A stretch of DNA of 54,697 bases, taken from the NCBI RefSeq assembly GCF_000949295.1, contig NZ_JXYS01000081.1:1-54697 (forward strand), read 5' to 3'. Under the pieces are notes generated by a model. The model was not told the DNA's origin and made no database searches. It saw only the letters and a program-made list of their open reading frames with translations. Positions 1 through 8,909 of the stretch are shown piece by piece. How positions within the stretch are numbered: the first letter of the stretch is position 1; each line of letters opens with the position of its first letter. Source of the DNA: Acidithrix ferrooxidans (lineage in GTDB: Bacteria; Actinomycetota; Acidimicrobiia; Acidimicrobiales; Acidimicrobiaceae). The translations under genes and the position numbers were made by a program.

Positions 1-629
1 GTTCTATCCAACGCCTGGATCTGTGTCTTTTCGTCAATACATAGTACCAGTGCAGCATCAGGGGGATTGAGATAGATCCCAGTTATGTCGCGGACCTTTT
101 CGGTAAAGGCCGGATCGGTACTGATGTTGAAGTATCCCAAGACATGGGGCTTGAGGCCAAAGGTTCTCCAGATACGTGAGATGCTCGCTGGTGATACCCC
201 GATCCGCTTGGACATTGAAGACGTCGACCACTGGGTAGCAAGCGGGGGCTCTTCTTCCAAAGTGATCCTTAGAATCTCGGCGATCTTTTCGTCATCAATG
301 CTTCTCGGTTTTCCACTTCTCGGTGCGTCATCGAGAAGTTCCACTCCGTAGTTGATAAAACGCCGCTTCCATTTGCATACCGTCTCTGTAGATATCTGAA
401 GTCTTTGCGCGATCTCGTTGGTTCCAACCCCTTCGTTACTCCATAGGGCAATGCTGGCCCTTGCCACCTGTCCTATGGGAGCTGTGGACTTTCTTACCAC
501 TGCTTCTAATTCGCTACGTTCTTTGGGACTGAGCGGAACCACCGAAGCTTGTCGTCCAGATCTCTTCTTGGGCGGCTTGCTCTGGTTGGCATCAATGTTT
601 GGCTCCTCTGAGACGGTGTGACTTTGCAT
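1..629 (-). mobile_element. IS630-family transposase, 3' end cut by the window edge
   Basis: Reading the minus strand from an ATG at 627-629 gives 209 open codons that run off base 1. The protein begins [10 protein letters not shown] and has a helix-turn-helix region (about residues 55-110, with [10 protein letters not shown] and TVCKWKRRF). A second region contains [18 protein letters not shown], and the visible part ends in [13 protein letters not shown] (residues 197-209). That last motif carries the first catalytic Asp (D199) of the IS630/Tc1 DDE nuclease. The remaining DDE residues lie outside the window. A purine-rich RBS (AAGGGAG) sits just upstream of the ATG. The right end of the element should lie between about 640 and 708, but I could not identify the terminal repeat because its partner is missing. 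Family assignment is firm; whether the copy is intact cannot be seen. Confidence 0.9.
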
Positions 630-708
630 CGTTCTCCCTTGCAAGGTTATGTCCTTACCAAGGAGAACAACCTTACGAAGGGATTAATTCCTCAGTTTCA
701 GGGAAATT

Positions 709-1700
709 ATGAGAGGGGACACTAGACAGGTAGGTAAAACCACACTGATCAAGGAGATCCTCGACACTCGAGGCGGACGATTTGTCACGTTCGACGATAC
801 AGTTGCAGCCATTGGTGCCCGAGAAGACCCGGTTGGATTCGTGGACTCAGACCCAAATCGCCTGCTGACAATTGATGAAGTTCAACGTGTTCCAGGGTTG
901 ATATTAGCCCTAAAGTATATAGGTGACCGTGACACTCGCCCGGGTAGATTCCTATTGACCGGATTGGCCAACCTGATAAAGTTATCGGCTATGCGGACAA
1001 GTTCGGTGGGCGTACTGAGGGTATCGAACTTTACGGCTTTAGCCAGGGCTAACTCGTAGAACACACGGTAAAGTTCATTGATAGGCTTCTTTCTCGGGAT
1101 CGTTTCACAAACTGCACCAGTGAACTTAACCGAAGTGATTATCTCAACCTGGCGATTATCGGTAGTTACCCTGAAACGATCGCCCGGCCGACGCCGTAAT
1201 CGTTGAATCGATAATTGTAGGGTGACGCTTTGGTTGATTACTATGGGGGTGTAGAGCGTCACTGGAGCTGATGATGCTGTGGGGGCGACCGCGTAGCCGC
1301 CCGAAGCCGATCTGGCATGCGATACTGAAATTTCCCAACGAACTTTAACTACTTACTTGGAGTTACTGCAGACGCTCTATCTAACTCAGCAGATTCTAGC
1401 TTGGAACACTAATCTAACTAAGGGAAGTTTTCTCCAAACCAAAGGTATCGCCTCTCGATAAGGGCTTAGCCGCGCGGCTATTCAACATATAGTCAAAAGG
1501 AGGTTCGCTCGAGGCTAACCCAAATGCAGAGGGTGGATTGATCGAGAGTTTTGTCGTCAGTGAAATCAGACGTCAACTCACATGGAGCCAGGAGGCAGCC
1601 AGGCGTGCACACTTTGATGACCAGTGCCGTCGGTGAGGTAGACCTGGTCCTTGAGATGCCCGACGAAAGCTAGGCCTGCATGGAAGCGACGATATGTTTT
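709..1700 (+). pseudogene. Decayed ATPase of the AAA_14/DUF4143 family
   Basis: Pieces of one protein appear in order in different frames. At 709-990 there is a Walker A region (RQVGKTTL), then LLTIDEVQRVPGLILALK and RPGRFLLTG. A frame change near 1000 gives GRTEGIELYGFSQG, and after a stop codon come FIDRLLSRDRF and DYLNLAIIGSYPE. Around 1345-1480 there is TYLELLQTLYLTQQILAWN, and around 1530-1650 GGLIESFVVSEIRRQLTWS and EVDLVLEMPDES. These are the N-terminal ATPase, middle helical and C-terminal nuclease-like parts of the family, usually about 400 residues long. Several frameshifts and in-frame stops show it is dead. The first residues before the P-loop are missing, and the start abuts the IS630 end, so insertion may have truncated it. 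Homologues are common orphan ATPases; their role is not settled. Confidence 0.8.
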
Positions 1701-1773
1701 CAAGCTGCAGCTTTTGGCTTGTTGATCCCATTTGCACACGTGACAAGGTCGATAAGAGAACAGAGAATGTTAA

Positions 1774-2064
1774 GTGCTTTTTGAGTTATGGGATGACCTT
1801 GCACTACTCGCCCAAGAGTGCGTCATAAAGACTAAATTACTATTCGACAACTTCGCACAAGCTTTTTCTCCTAAAAGAATTATGAATGCGGAAACCGCAT
1901 CTGATTGTATTTTCGATAATTTTATTTTATTTGCTAAGGATACGAAGGAAGCGTCACTGCTAGTTGCTCAATTCGTATCAAACTTCGACCAACATAAACA
2001 ATCCATGATTTTCAACAGCACTCCAGTAGTGGTTCTTTTAGACAATGGCGATCTCTATCTATGA
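1774..2064 (+). CDS. Uncharacterised ORF of 96 codons, doubtful
   Basis: An open frame starts at GTG 1774 and ends at the TGA after DNGDLYL. The translation has amphipathic stretches such as LFDNFAQAFSPKRI and ASLLVAQFVSNF, and no family I recognise. There is no clear Shine-Dalgarno sequence, and the frame lies between decayed genes. It may be a remnant or chance. Confidence 0.2.
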   Translation: MLFELWDDLALLAQECVIKTKLLFDNFAQAFSPKRIMNAETASDCIFDNFILFAKDTKEASLLVAQFVSNFDQHKQSMIFNSTPVVVLLDNGDLYL

Positions 2065-2093
2065 AAATAGATTACGGGTTCAAGATTTTATTC

Positions 2094-2363
2094 TCAAGAA
2101 TAAAATAGCGGGGAACTGCGGTGCAGTTTTGGTTGGTTGATCTTTTGCCGGATGAGAGCAAGCGGCCTAAGTTGACAGCGTTGAGCAGGCCGTTATGAGA
2201 TTTTGAGGTAGTCACTTGGTGTCTCAAGTTGAATCTCTTGGTATGGATGGATCCGATACCAAGTTTTGGTTGAATTGCCATGAGTTCGCACGGTATCCAT
2301 GATCTCTGTGGCCCAGGCGAGATTGCGGGCCTTGGTTTTAGACCTCGGCGAGCTGGGTAACAT
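2094..2363 (-). pseudogene. Unassigned decayed coding remnant
   Basis: On the minus strand an ATG at 2361-2363 opens a 56-codon frame with protein-like composition (KARNLAWATEIMDTVRTHG, then YRIHPYQEIQLETPSDYLKI). It stops at 2193-2195, and the same frame continues for 33 further codons with RPAQRCQLRPLALIRQKIN to a TGA at 2094-2096. The continuity across the stop suggests a real gene with a nonsense mutation. I do not recognise the family, and no intact neighbour indicates a role. Confidence 0.35.
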
Positions 2364-2386
2364 CAAATTTTAGGATTTCAGATATC

Positions 2387-2474
2387 AAAGATAGCGCTAC
2401 CTCTATTGGCTAAATCTTGAAACGGCCCCTATACCGAAGCCAAATTTTAAACCAATAGCGATAACGCTATCTTT
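2387..2474. repeat. 88-bp imperfect inverted repeat
   Basis: The left arm AAAGATAGCGCTACCTCTAT (from 2387, continuing TGG) pairs with the right arm ending at 2474. The outer 10 bp (AAAGATAGCG / CGCTATCTTT) and the inner TATTGG / CCAATA match exactly, with a few mismatches between them. The arms continue weakly inward (TTGGCTAAA / TTTAAACCAA), so nearly the whole 88 bp could fold as one long hairpin. It lies downstream of rpsT among gene remnants. It may be a miniature inverted-repeat element or an RNA structure. Confidence 0.5.
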
Positions 2475-2497
2475 GCGTAATTGTAATGGTTCTTGCT

Positions 2498-2525
2498 GGA
2501 TCTCTTTGGAAAACACTAGAGATCC
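2498..2525 (-). terminator. Hairpin downstream of rpsT, possible terminator
   Basis: GGATCTCT (2498-2505) and AGAGATCC (2518-2525) form an 8-bp stem with a 12-nt loop, 10 bases beyond the rpsT stop. No U-run follows on the minus strand, so intrinsic termination is uncertain. Confidence 0.3.
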
Positions 2526-2535
2526 AACCGAGCTA

Positions 2536-2805
2536 TCAATCGGTTTGGCTAATTTTAGCGATCTGCGCCATTAGGCGTGACTTGCGTCGCGATGCCTGAT
2601 TCTTGTGAATGATACCCTTGGTAACTGCTTTGTCAAGCTTGGAAATCGCAGTTCGAAGCGTTTGCTCCGACTTTTCCGCGTTACTTTGGGCGTCTGCGAT
2701 TGCTACCTTAACACGAGTCTTGAGCTCAGATTTTAGGGCCTTGTTCCTAGAGTGTGCCACTTCGTTCTGCTTATTGCGCTTGATCTGGCTCTTGATATTT
2801 GCCAT
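2536..2805 (-). CDS. rpsT: 30S ribosomal protein S20
   Basis: This 89-residue protein starts MANIKSQIKRNKQNEVAHSR, the usual S20 N-terminus, and contains the conserved C-terminal segment GIIHKNQASRRKSRL. It is highly basic and helical, and its length is normal for the family (about 85-90). S20 binds the 5' and 3' minor domains of 16S rRNA during 30S assembly. It is transcribed divergently from lepA across a 215-bp gap. This rpsT/lepA neighbourhood is common in actinobacteria. Upstream of the ATG, TGAGGTAAAC on the minus strand gives a good RBS (GAGGT). Confidence 0.97.
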   Translation of the reverse strand: MANIKSQIKRNKQNEVAHSRNKALKSELKTRVKVAIADAQSNAEKSEQTLRTAISKLDKAVTKGIIHKNQASRRKSRLMAQIAKISQTD

Positions 2806-3020
2806 GTTTACCTCAGTTGTCGTTATGTCTAAAAACTATCGCTTCGAAAGATGGCTTTGCGTGAATCCAGCCCAAGGTAGGATTTGGCGTTTGGCCACAT
2901 ATAGGTATGAATATTGAGCGAACCGCACTATTTTCAACTACCTACATCTATTGCGAACAACTTAGTTTAGCGCTAATGGATCATAAATGCGCCGAAAGAA
3001 CCTAGTCTGATTGTTCAGAA

Positions 3021-4811
3021 ATGGTAGAAATTAATAAGATTCGCAATCTTTCAATAATTGCACATATAGATCACGGTAAGTCAACTCTCTCAGATCGAAT
3101 TCTGGAGCTGACTAAAGCCGTCGACCCCAGAGAGATGCGCGAGCAGTATCTCGACTCGATGGATATTGAGCGCGAACGAGGCATAACCATAAAAGCCCAG
3201 AATGTGAGGGTAAATTGGAACGGACATATTCTTCATCTGATCGATACGCCCGGCCACGTTGACTTTGGTTATGAGGTAAGTCGATCATTGGCGGCCTGCG
3301 AGGGAGTGGTATTGCTGGTGGATGCGTCTCAAGGAATTGAGGCACAGACCTTGGCGAACTGCTACTTAGCGATCGAAAATGATCTCGAGATTGTCGCGGC
3401 GCTAAATAAGATTGACCTTCCCGCTGCGGACCCCGATCGTTATGCCGCCGAGATTGAAAACGTATTAGGAATCCCAGCGGATTCAATACTTAGGGTCTCA
3501 GGAAAGACTGGCGTGGGGGTAGATGCTCTTTTGGATGCCGTTGTCGAGAGAATTCCCCCTCCAAAGGGAGACCCAAATGATCCTTTGCGTGCTCTGATAT
3601 TCGATTCCATCTACGATCAATATAGAGGTGTCGTCTCTTCTATAAGAGTAATGGACGGCACTCTGCATGCCAATGATAGATTGCGGTTTCTTCAGGCTGG
3701 AACGCTACAGAGCGTCGAAGAGATTGGTGTTCGTACTCCGGTTCAGGTATCTGTGGAAAAGCTCGGACCTGGAGAGGTTGGATACCTTATAACCGGGCTA
3801 AAGGATATCGGCCAAGCACGTTCCGGAGAGACGATAACAACGGCTGAAAAGGGGGCTACGGTCGCTCTAGATGGCTATTTGCATCCAAAGCCTATGGTCT
3901 TTTGCGGATTGTATCCCATCGATGGTGATGAATTTGAAGACCTTAGGGAATCCTTGGAAAAGCTGCGTCTGAACGATGCCTCATTTACCTATGAGCCAGA
4001 GTCGTCATTGGCGCTGGGGTTTGGTTTTCGGTGTGGGTTTTTGGGGCTACTACATATGGAGATCGTTAGGGAGCGTTTAGAACGGGAGTTCGGCTTAAGT
4101 TTGATAGCGACGGCACCATCGGTTGAGTATATGGTTACCGTTGCTGGATCGGTTGACGCAGTTTTGGTGGACAATCCTTCAGAGATGCCGGCCGCTCAAT
4201 CGATAATAGCAATTTCAGAACCATTTCTCAAGATCAACGTCTTAACTCCAAGCGAATACACCGGCACCATCATGGAGCTTTGCCAAAGTCGGCGAGGCGA
4301 GATGGTTAATGTCAACTACATCTCACCTGAGCGTGTCGAGATGATCTATAGAATTCCACTTGCTGAAGTAGTGATGGACTTCTTTGATGCCCTTAAGTCC
4401 CGAACCAAAGGATATGCCAGCTTAGATTACGAAGCTGATGGTTATGCGCCATCAGATTTAGTCAAGGTCGATATCTTGTTGAATTCGACTCCCGTGGACG
4501 CCTTTTCTGCAATTATTCATAAGTCAAAGTCATATGACTACGGACGCAAAATGACCACAAAGCTTCGCGAGTTGATACCTAGGCAGCTATTTGACGTTCC
4601 GATTCAGGCAGCTGTTGGCGGTCGAATCATTGCTCGTGAGACAGTGAAAGCGCGCCGTAAGGATGTCCTTGCTAAATGTTATGGTGGCGATATCTCTCGT
4701 AAGAGAAAGCTGCTCGAAAAGCAGAAAGAGGGTAAAAAGAAGATGAAGAATATTGGAAGGGTAGAGGTCCCTCAGGAGGCATTCATCTCCGCACTGCGCC
4801 TCGACGATTAG
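3021..4811 (+). CDS. lepA: Elongation factor 4 (LepA), ribosome-associated GTPase
   Basis: The 596-residue protein has G1 AHIDHGKS (residues 14-21), G3 DTPGH (75-79) and G4 NKID (129-132). The EF-G-like domains II, III and V and the LepA-specific C-terminal domain (ending around [14 protein letters not shown]) follow. This is full length for LepA, about 600. EF4 acts on ribosomes and has been linked to back-translocation, 30S maturation and translation under stress. No strong Shine-Dalgarno precedes the ATG at 3021, but the conserved N-terminus starts there ([18 protein letters not shown]). A cytochrome P450 gene follows after 55 bp, separated by a 13-bp dyad and without a convincing terminator. 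Confidence 0.98.
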   Translation: MVEINKIRNLSIIAHIDHGKSTLSDRILELTKAVDPREMREQYLDSMDIERERGITIKAQNVRVNWNGHILHLIDTPGHVDFGYEVSRSLAACEGVVLLVDASQGIEAQTLANCYLAIENDLEIVAALNKIDLPAADPDRYAAEIENVLGIPADSILRVSGKTGVGVDALLDAVVERIPPPKGDPNDPLRALIFDSIYDQYRGVVSSIRVMDGTLHANDRLRFLQAGTLQSVEEIGVRTPVQVSVEKLGPGEVGYLITGLKDIGQARSGETITTAEKGATVALDGYLHPKPMVFCGLYPIDGDEFEDLRESLEKLRLNDASFTYEPESSLALGFGFRCGFLGLLHMEIVRERLEREFGLSLIATAPSVEYMVTVAGSVDAVLVDNPSEMPAAQSIIAISEPFLKINVLTPSEYTGTIMELCQSRRGEMVNVNYISPERVEMIYRIPLAEVVMDFFDALKSRTKGYASLDYEADGYAPSDLVKVDILLNSTPVDAFSAIIHKSKSYDYGRKMTTKLRELIPRQLFDVPIQAAVGGRIIARETVKARRKDVLAKCYGGDISRKRKLLEKQKEGKKKMKNIGRVEVPQEAFISALRLDD

Positions 4812-4828
4812 AACGGCGACATGGAGTA

Positions 4829-4866
4829 AGTCTTTTATCTTGTTGGGTGGCGTAAGATAAAAGACT
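4829..4866 (+). promoter_or_regulatory. Perfect 13-bp dyad abutting the P450 start codon
   Basis: AGTCTTTTATCTT (4829-4841) and AAGATAAAAGACT (4854-4866) are exact reverse complements around a 12-nt spacer. The right arm ends at the base before the ATG at 4867. The stem is AT-rich and has no following U-run, so it makes a poor intrinsic terminator for lepA. It could be a protein operator, or an RNA hairpin that controls P450 translation, because no Shine-Dalgarno is otherwise visible. Confidence 0.6.
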
Positions 4867-6042
4867 ATGATCCAAAATCCACTTGATATCGTTCAGCTCT
4901 TGGCCGGCGATTCAAAGGTGCGCGAGAATCCTTTTCCAATCTACGACATGGCCCGTTCGATGGGAGAGGTAATCCCTGTAATGGAACGGTTTTACTTAGC
5001 TACTTCATTTTTTGCATGCGATAGCGTGCTTCGTAACCATAGCTTTGGCAAGCGAGCAGATTCGATAGAACAGGCACGACCTCTAATCTTTGATTCCAAG
5101 TATCCGCCGTCGATGCTCTTTCAGGATCCGCCGAACCACACCAGATTAAGGCGATCGGTCACGACGTTTTTCACACCCTCAAAGATCTCTGGTCTAGAGC
5201 CATTGATTCGTGAAACTACTAGGAGCGCCTTATCGTCAATGGTCAAAGATGGAGGAGGAGATATCGTCTCAAAGGTGGCTCTAGAGATACCGATTTCTGT
5301 GATTTCAGCGATGTTGGGGGTCGATAGAGGTGAGCGGTCGAACTTGGCCCAAGAGGTCGCCATCGTTGCAGCCAGTTTGGATATCGGAGAGCGCGTTCGA
5401 CAAGGTGACCGCCAAGAGCTAATTGATGCTGGAAGTAACCTGTTGTCTTTTTTTGATGAGCTTATTCAATCTGACCTAGAAAAGACCAGATTGCTTACAT
5501 CCCTAATGGAAGGCGATAGTCCTCTTGATGGTAAAGAGACCGCCGTAATGGCACTTTTGCTCTTCATGGCAGGATTTGAAACTACCGCCAATCTCCTTTC
5601 AAGCATGGCCTATCGCCTGGGTACCGATGATGAGGTGTATTCGAAAGTAGGGGGTTTTAACGACCTTTTGCCAAGGGCGGTAGACGAATTTTTGCGTCTC
5701 GACTCTCCGGTTCAACTAGACGGTAGGGTGGTTCAATCTGAGGTGACGATCGCCGGCGTCGAATTAGAGGTTGGAAGTTTTATCCTGACGTTGCTAGGTG
5801 GGGCAAATCGAGATCCATCCGTCTTTGAAGATCCGAACGCTTTTAGGCTAGATCGGTCGAATTCCTCGCTTATCTCCTTTGGTGCTGGTATCCATCATTG
5901 TGTTGGTGCGACACTTGCTCGACGTGAGGGTGCGATCTTTTTAGAGGAGTTACTGAAATTGCCGACTTATGAGGTGGTTTCGGCTAAGGCGAAGAGCTCG
6001 TTGACCCTGCGAGGTTTCGAATCCATAGAAGTAAAGTTTTAA
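4867..6042 (+). CDS. Cytochrome P450
   Basis: The 391-residue soluble bacterial-type P450 has no membrane anchor. It shows the I-helix oxygen-activation motif AGFETT (residues 235-240), the K-helix ExxR as E274-F-L-R277, and the heme-ligand loop SFGAGIHHCVGATLAR with the cysteine thiolate at C345. These are all the residues needed for monooxygenase activity. Substrate cannot be deduced, and no ferredoxin or ferredoxin reductase gene is adjacent. The start at 4867 gives a normal N-terminus (NPFPIYDMARSMGEV). A photolyase gene follows 148 bp downstream on the same strand. A P450-photolyase pairing recalls the light-induced carotenoid/photolyase loci of Thermus, but that parallel is only suggestive. 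Confidence 0.95.
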   Translation: MIQNPLDIVQLLAGDSKVRENPFPIYDMARSMGEVIPVMERFYLATSFFACDSVLRNHSFGKRADSIEQARPLIFDSKYPPSMLFQDPPNHTRLRRSVTTFFTPSKISGLEPLIRETTRSALSSMVKDGGGDIVSKVALEIPISVISAMLGVDRGERSNLAQEVAIVAASLDIGERVRQGDRQELIDAGSNLLSFFDELIQSDLEKTRLLTSLMEGDSPLDGKETAVMALLLFMAGFETTANLLSSMAYRLGTDDEVYSKVGGFNDLLPRAVDEFLRLDSPVQLDGRVVQSEVTIAGVELEVGSFILTLLGGANRDPSVFEDPNAFRLDRSNSSLISFGAGIHHCVGATLARREGAIFLEELLKLPTYEVVSAKAKSSLTLRGFESIEVKF

Positions 6043-6190
6043 CAAGATAGTTATCAACCACTAAACCTTGACCGTGGCTTCGAAAAGGCGCGATGCTAAG
6101 GTCAATTCGTACGATCAAAGTTGAATTTGAGTATTGGAACTTTCCAGTGCCTCGTGGTGAGCCTGACAAGATTAACAGAAAGTTCACTGG

Positions 6191-7600
6191 ATGCAAAAGG
6201 TGATTGTCTGGCTAAGGCGAGACTTGAGATTGAGCGATAACCGAGCCATGGCGGCGGCTTTGTCGCTACCTGATGCGGTTGTCTACCCCTATTTTGTTTT
6301 TTCACCCAAGTTGTTAGAGAAGACCTCTCCTGTTCGTTCGTCTTATTTGGCTGGTGTGGTCAGGGACCTCGATGGAGATCTCGATGGTCGACTCAATTTG
6401 GATTGGGGCGATCCTGTTGGGTCACTCGTCTCTTTCGCGCTTGAGATTGGCGCCACAAAGGTCTATGCAACTAAAGAGTTCTCGCCGCTAGGACGGACGC
6501 GCGATGAAGCTGTTGGACTGAAGCTCAGGTTAAATGGTATTCAATTTTTACTAGGAGATTCGCCATATTTGATCTCACCCGGAAAGATCAATCGTCAGAG
6601 TGGTGGATGGTACAAGGTGTTTACTCCCTATTACCGTGCTGCGTTGTCCCATGGATTCGAACTTCCTTTCGATATTCGATTTGATCCAAATAGGTTCTCA
6701 AACCGAGTTCTCTTTCATCGCCAGGCTGAGGCATACCTTGAAGGTTCCGATTGCTTTGATAGGAAGCGGTTCCCTACCAAAGCTTCATTTGTGTTGGAGG
6801 CCTTTTCGACCTTTGTGGAGGAAAAATTAAGTCACTACAGCATTGGTCGCAATAGTCCATCGACCGAGAATACCTCCGTCGTTTCACCAGCTCTTCGCTT
6901 TGGAGTGGTACATCCCCGCCAACTCGCGTACTTGGCCTCTGGCCAGGAGGGTGGCTCTGACTATATTCGCGAGCTTTTTTGGCGAGATTTTTACGCCCAG
7001 GTCTTGTTGAACAATCCAGAGAGCGCATGGAAGAACCTTAATGAACAGTTTGATCAACTTGTTTATGATGAAATAGACGAGGCAACGACGCGCTCGCGCT
7101 TGCAAGCATGGAAATTAGGGCTTACCGGATATCCCATTGTCGATGCCGGCATGCGTCAGCTGCTTGCGACGGGCTGGATGCACAATAGGTCAAGAATGAT
7201 CACTGCGTCGTTTTTGATCAAGGATCTGCACGTTCCATGGCAGGTTGGTGCCCGCTACTTTATGGAGCATCTCATTGATGGAGATTTGGCCTCGAATAAC
7301 CACTCTTGGCAGTGGGTGGCTGGTTCGGGTACAGATGCAGCCCCCTATTTTCGAATCTTCAATCCCGTGCTTCAATCTAAAAAGTTTGATCCCAACGGAG
7401 ACTATATAAAAACATGGGTCAAGGAGTTGGCGGAGATCCCGAGCCGATTTGTGCACGATCCCTCTGAAGCCAAGCGTCTCGGTCTTATTGGGGAAGCCTC
7501 TTATCCGTCGCCGATCGTTGATCACGCCTTAGAGAGGCAAATAACACTGGAGCGTTACGAGGCGATGAAGGTCGTTACCGCTTCGAACTCTGATGAATAG
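6191..7600 (+). CDS. phr: Deoxyribodipyrimidine photolyase (cryptochrome/photolyase family)
   Basis: The 469-residue protein starts with the antenna-domain motif VIVWLRRDLRLSDNRA. It carries the FAD-binding C-terminal half with IRELFWRDFYAQVL, GYPIVDAGMRQLLATGWMHN, RMITASFLIKDL and DLASNNHSWQWVAGSGTDAA. These match class I CPD photolyases, as does the length (about 470). The enzyme uses near-UV/blue light and reduced FAD to split cyclobutane pyrimidine dimers. A 6-4 photolyase or cryptochrome role is less likely but cannot be excluded without alignment. It lies just downstream of the P450 gene on the same strand. No terminator is obvious after it, and decayed DNA follows. Confidence 0.95.
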   Translation: MQKVIVWLRRDLRLSDNRAMAAALSLPDAVVYPYFVFSPKLLEKTSPVRSSYLAGVVRDLDGDLDGRLNLDWGDPVGSLVSFALEIGATKVYATKEFSPLGRTRDEAVGLKLRLNGIQFLLGDSPYLISPGKINRQSGGWYKVFTPYYRAALSHGFELPFDIRFDPNRFSNRVLFHRQAEAYLEGSDCFDRKRFPTKASFVLEAFSTFVEEKLSHYSIGRNSPSTENTSVVSPALRFGVVHPRQLAYLASGQEGGSDYIRELFWRDFYAQVLLNNPESAWKNLNEQFDQLVYDEIDEATTRSRLQAWKLGLTGYPIVDAGMRQLLATGWMHNRSRMITASFLIKDLHVPWQVGARYFMEHLIDGDLASNNHSWQWVAGSGTDAAPYFRIFNPVLQSKKFDPNGDYIKTWVKELAEIPSRFVHDPSEAKRLGLIGEASYPSPIVDHALERQITLERYEAMKVVTASNSDE

Positions 7601-8030
7601 CCATCGACCCTTCGCTTTGACTTTTCGGCTTCTTCAACCATTGGATATTCATTTTTGGCTGCTCCAAGTTACTTCAAATTCACATGGCAACCCATTACAG
7701 CGTTATCTATCTCAAAGCTAGCCGGAGGACCACTGTTCTTGTGGTTTGCGTATTAGCCGAGGAACTGAGGTTTTCACTCGGTATGCTAAAGAAGTTGTTC
7801 AACCAGGAACGGCTAAGGTAAATCCATGCTTTGACATTTGGAGGAAAGTGGTGCTTGAGCCAATCAGTCTTAGACGAATTCATCATGTGTATACCGAAGT
7901 CCGATTTTATTAGCGGACGCTAGATCGCACTAAGATTCACTCTTGATCCATAAATTGTCAGATATTGACGTATTAACAGCTGTAAGTGCTGTAATAATGC
8001 TAACAAAATGTTTTTCTGCTTAGGTTTTAA
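7601..8030. other. Gap with no recognisable gene
   Basis: I see no convincing coding frame, RNA gene or strong hairpin. The only notable feature is a motif at 7900-7924 (TCCGATTTTATTA followed by GGACGCTAGA) that recurs at 9806-9843. Confidence 0.5.
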
Positions 8031-8694
8031 GAATGGGGAGCTTCAATACAGCAGTCGCTATTTGAAGAGTCGGGGAGCGCTCCGGCGGTATCGCGAGAGT
8101 TAGCATTGGCACTTTTGCGTTTCGCTGATTCTGGTATTGACGATGTACAAATTAGCGAATTTAAAATAGATGGGTCGCGGGAAACTCGCCAAGTACATGT
8201 TAACCCCCGAAAACAGTTGCGATTGATACATCGTGTGCTAGGCGAAGAAATAGCTTTTGATTTTGAAGAAGCATTAGTTGGAACTCAAATGTGATTCTCT
8301 CTCATTGGGCCTACTCTAAGAGCCTTAGGCGGAGGCCAAATTCTTATCTTTGATGAGATCGATTTGAGTTTTCATCCAAGATTATCAGCACGTTTGGTGA
8401 AACTATTTCAAGATCCCGAGATTAACCCCCCCCAAAAAAAAAGGTGCTCAGCTGATCTTCACCTCCCACGATACCAGTCTTCTAAACCACCTAAATCGTG
8501 ATGAAGCCTGGCTAACCGAAAAGGGTGAGAGTGGTGCGATTACTTTGACCGCTCTGGTGGAATATGGTGGAGACAAAGTTAGGAGATCCTTAAACTCGGA
8601 AAGAGCGTATCTGCAAGGAAGATTTGGCGCAGTTCCTGAAATTGACCAGTTCGCGCTTCGTCAGGCGATTGGACTGGTTTCGACCGGTGACTAG
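8031..8694 (+). pseudogene. Decayed AAA ATPase resembling the COG1106/AbiLi family (C-terminal two-thirds)
   Basis: Three consecutive frames rebuild one protein. The first (8031-8294) has SRELALALLRFADSGIDDVQ and LIHRVLGEEIAFDFEEA. The second (about 8303-8433) has LRALGGGQILIFDEIDLSFH, which includes an intact Walker B (LIFDEID), then ARLVKLFQDPEIN. The third, after a C8A9 homopolymer at 8426-8442, has AQLIFTSHDTSLLNHLNRDE, AWLTEKGESGAITL and ERAYLQGRFGAVPE. These are hallmarks of the AAA_21 ATPases found in abortive-infection loci. The Walker A half is missing and there are at least two frameshifts. The last frame ends at TAG 8692-8694 and overlaps the GTG start of the next gene remnant, as in an intact two-gene operon. 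Confidence 0.75.
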
Positions 8695-8909
8695 ATCTCA
8701 AAGAACCAAGGGTACCGGAGGAAACTCTCTCAAGCGCCGGGTGGAAGTTCGCAAACCTCGATGATTGTTTCTCATATTTTACGAAGGGGTTAAGGACCGA
8801 GCCGGAGTATCTTGAAGCACCAAAGTCGCAACCGTGGGTACGTGATAGTGTGGCAGTCACCTTACAGGTGCAAGATGGACTGACGCAGTGTCGAATAATC
8901 ATTGTCTAA
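8687..8909 (+). pseudogene. Decayed RloB-like gene (partner of the upstream ATPase)
   Basis: A GTG at 8687 overlaps the ATPase stop codon. It opens 25 codons (SQRTKGTGGNSLKRRVEVRK) to a TGA at 8762. The next frame continues with CFSYFTKGLRTEPEYLEAPK and PWVRDSVAVTLQVQDG before a TAA at 8907. The basic RKRGTGGxxxxRR start followed by F..F..G.RTEPEYLEAL is typical of RloB-domain proteins. Only the first third is present, and it is frameshifted. ATPase + RloB is the gene order of AbiL-type abortive-infection systems as I know them. No C-terminal catalytic region is visible. Confidence 0.65.

Noticed and set aside
85-621. Plus-strand open frames at 85-351 and 418-621
   Set aside because: They lie opposite the IS630 transposase, which has clear family motifs on the minus strand.
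882-1338. Minus-strand frames of 126 and 60 codons
   Set aside because: They are antisense to the decayed AAA-DUF4143 gene, whose motifs are readable on the plus strand.
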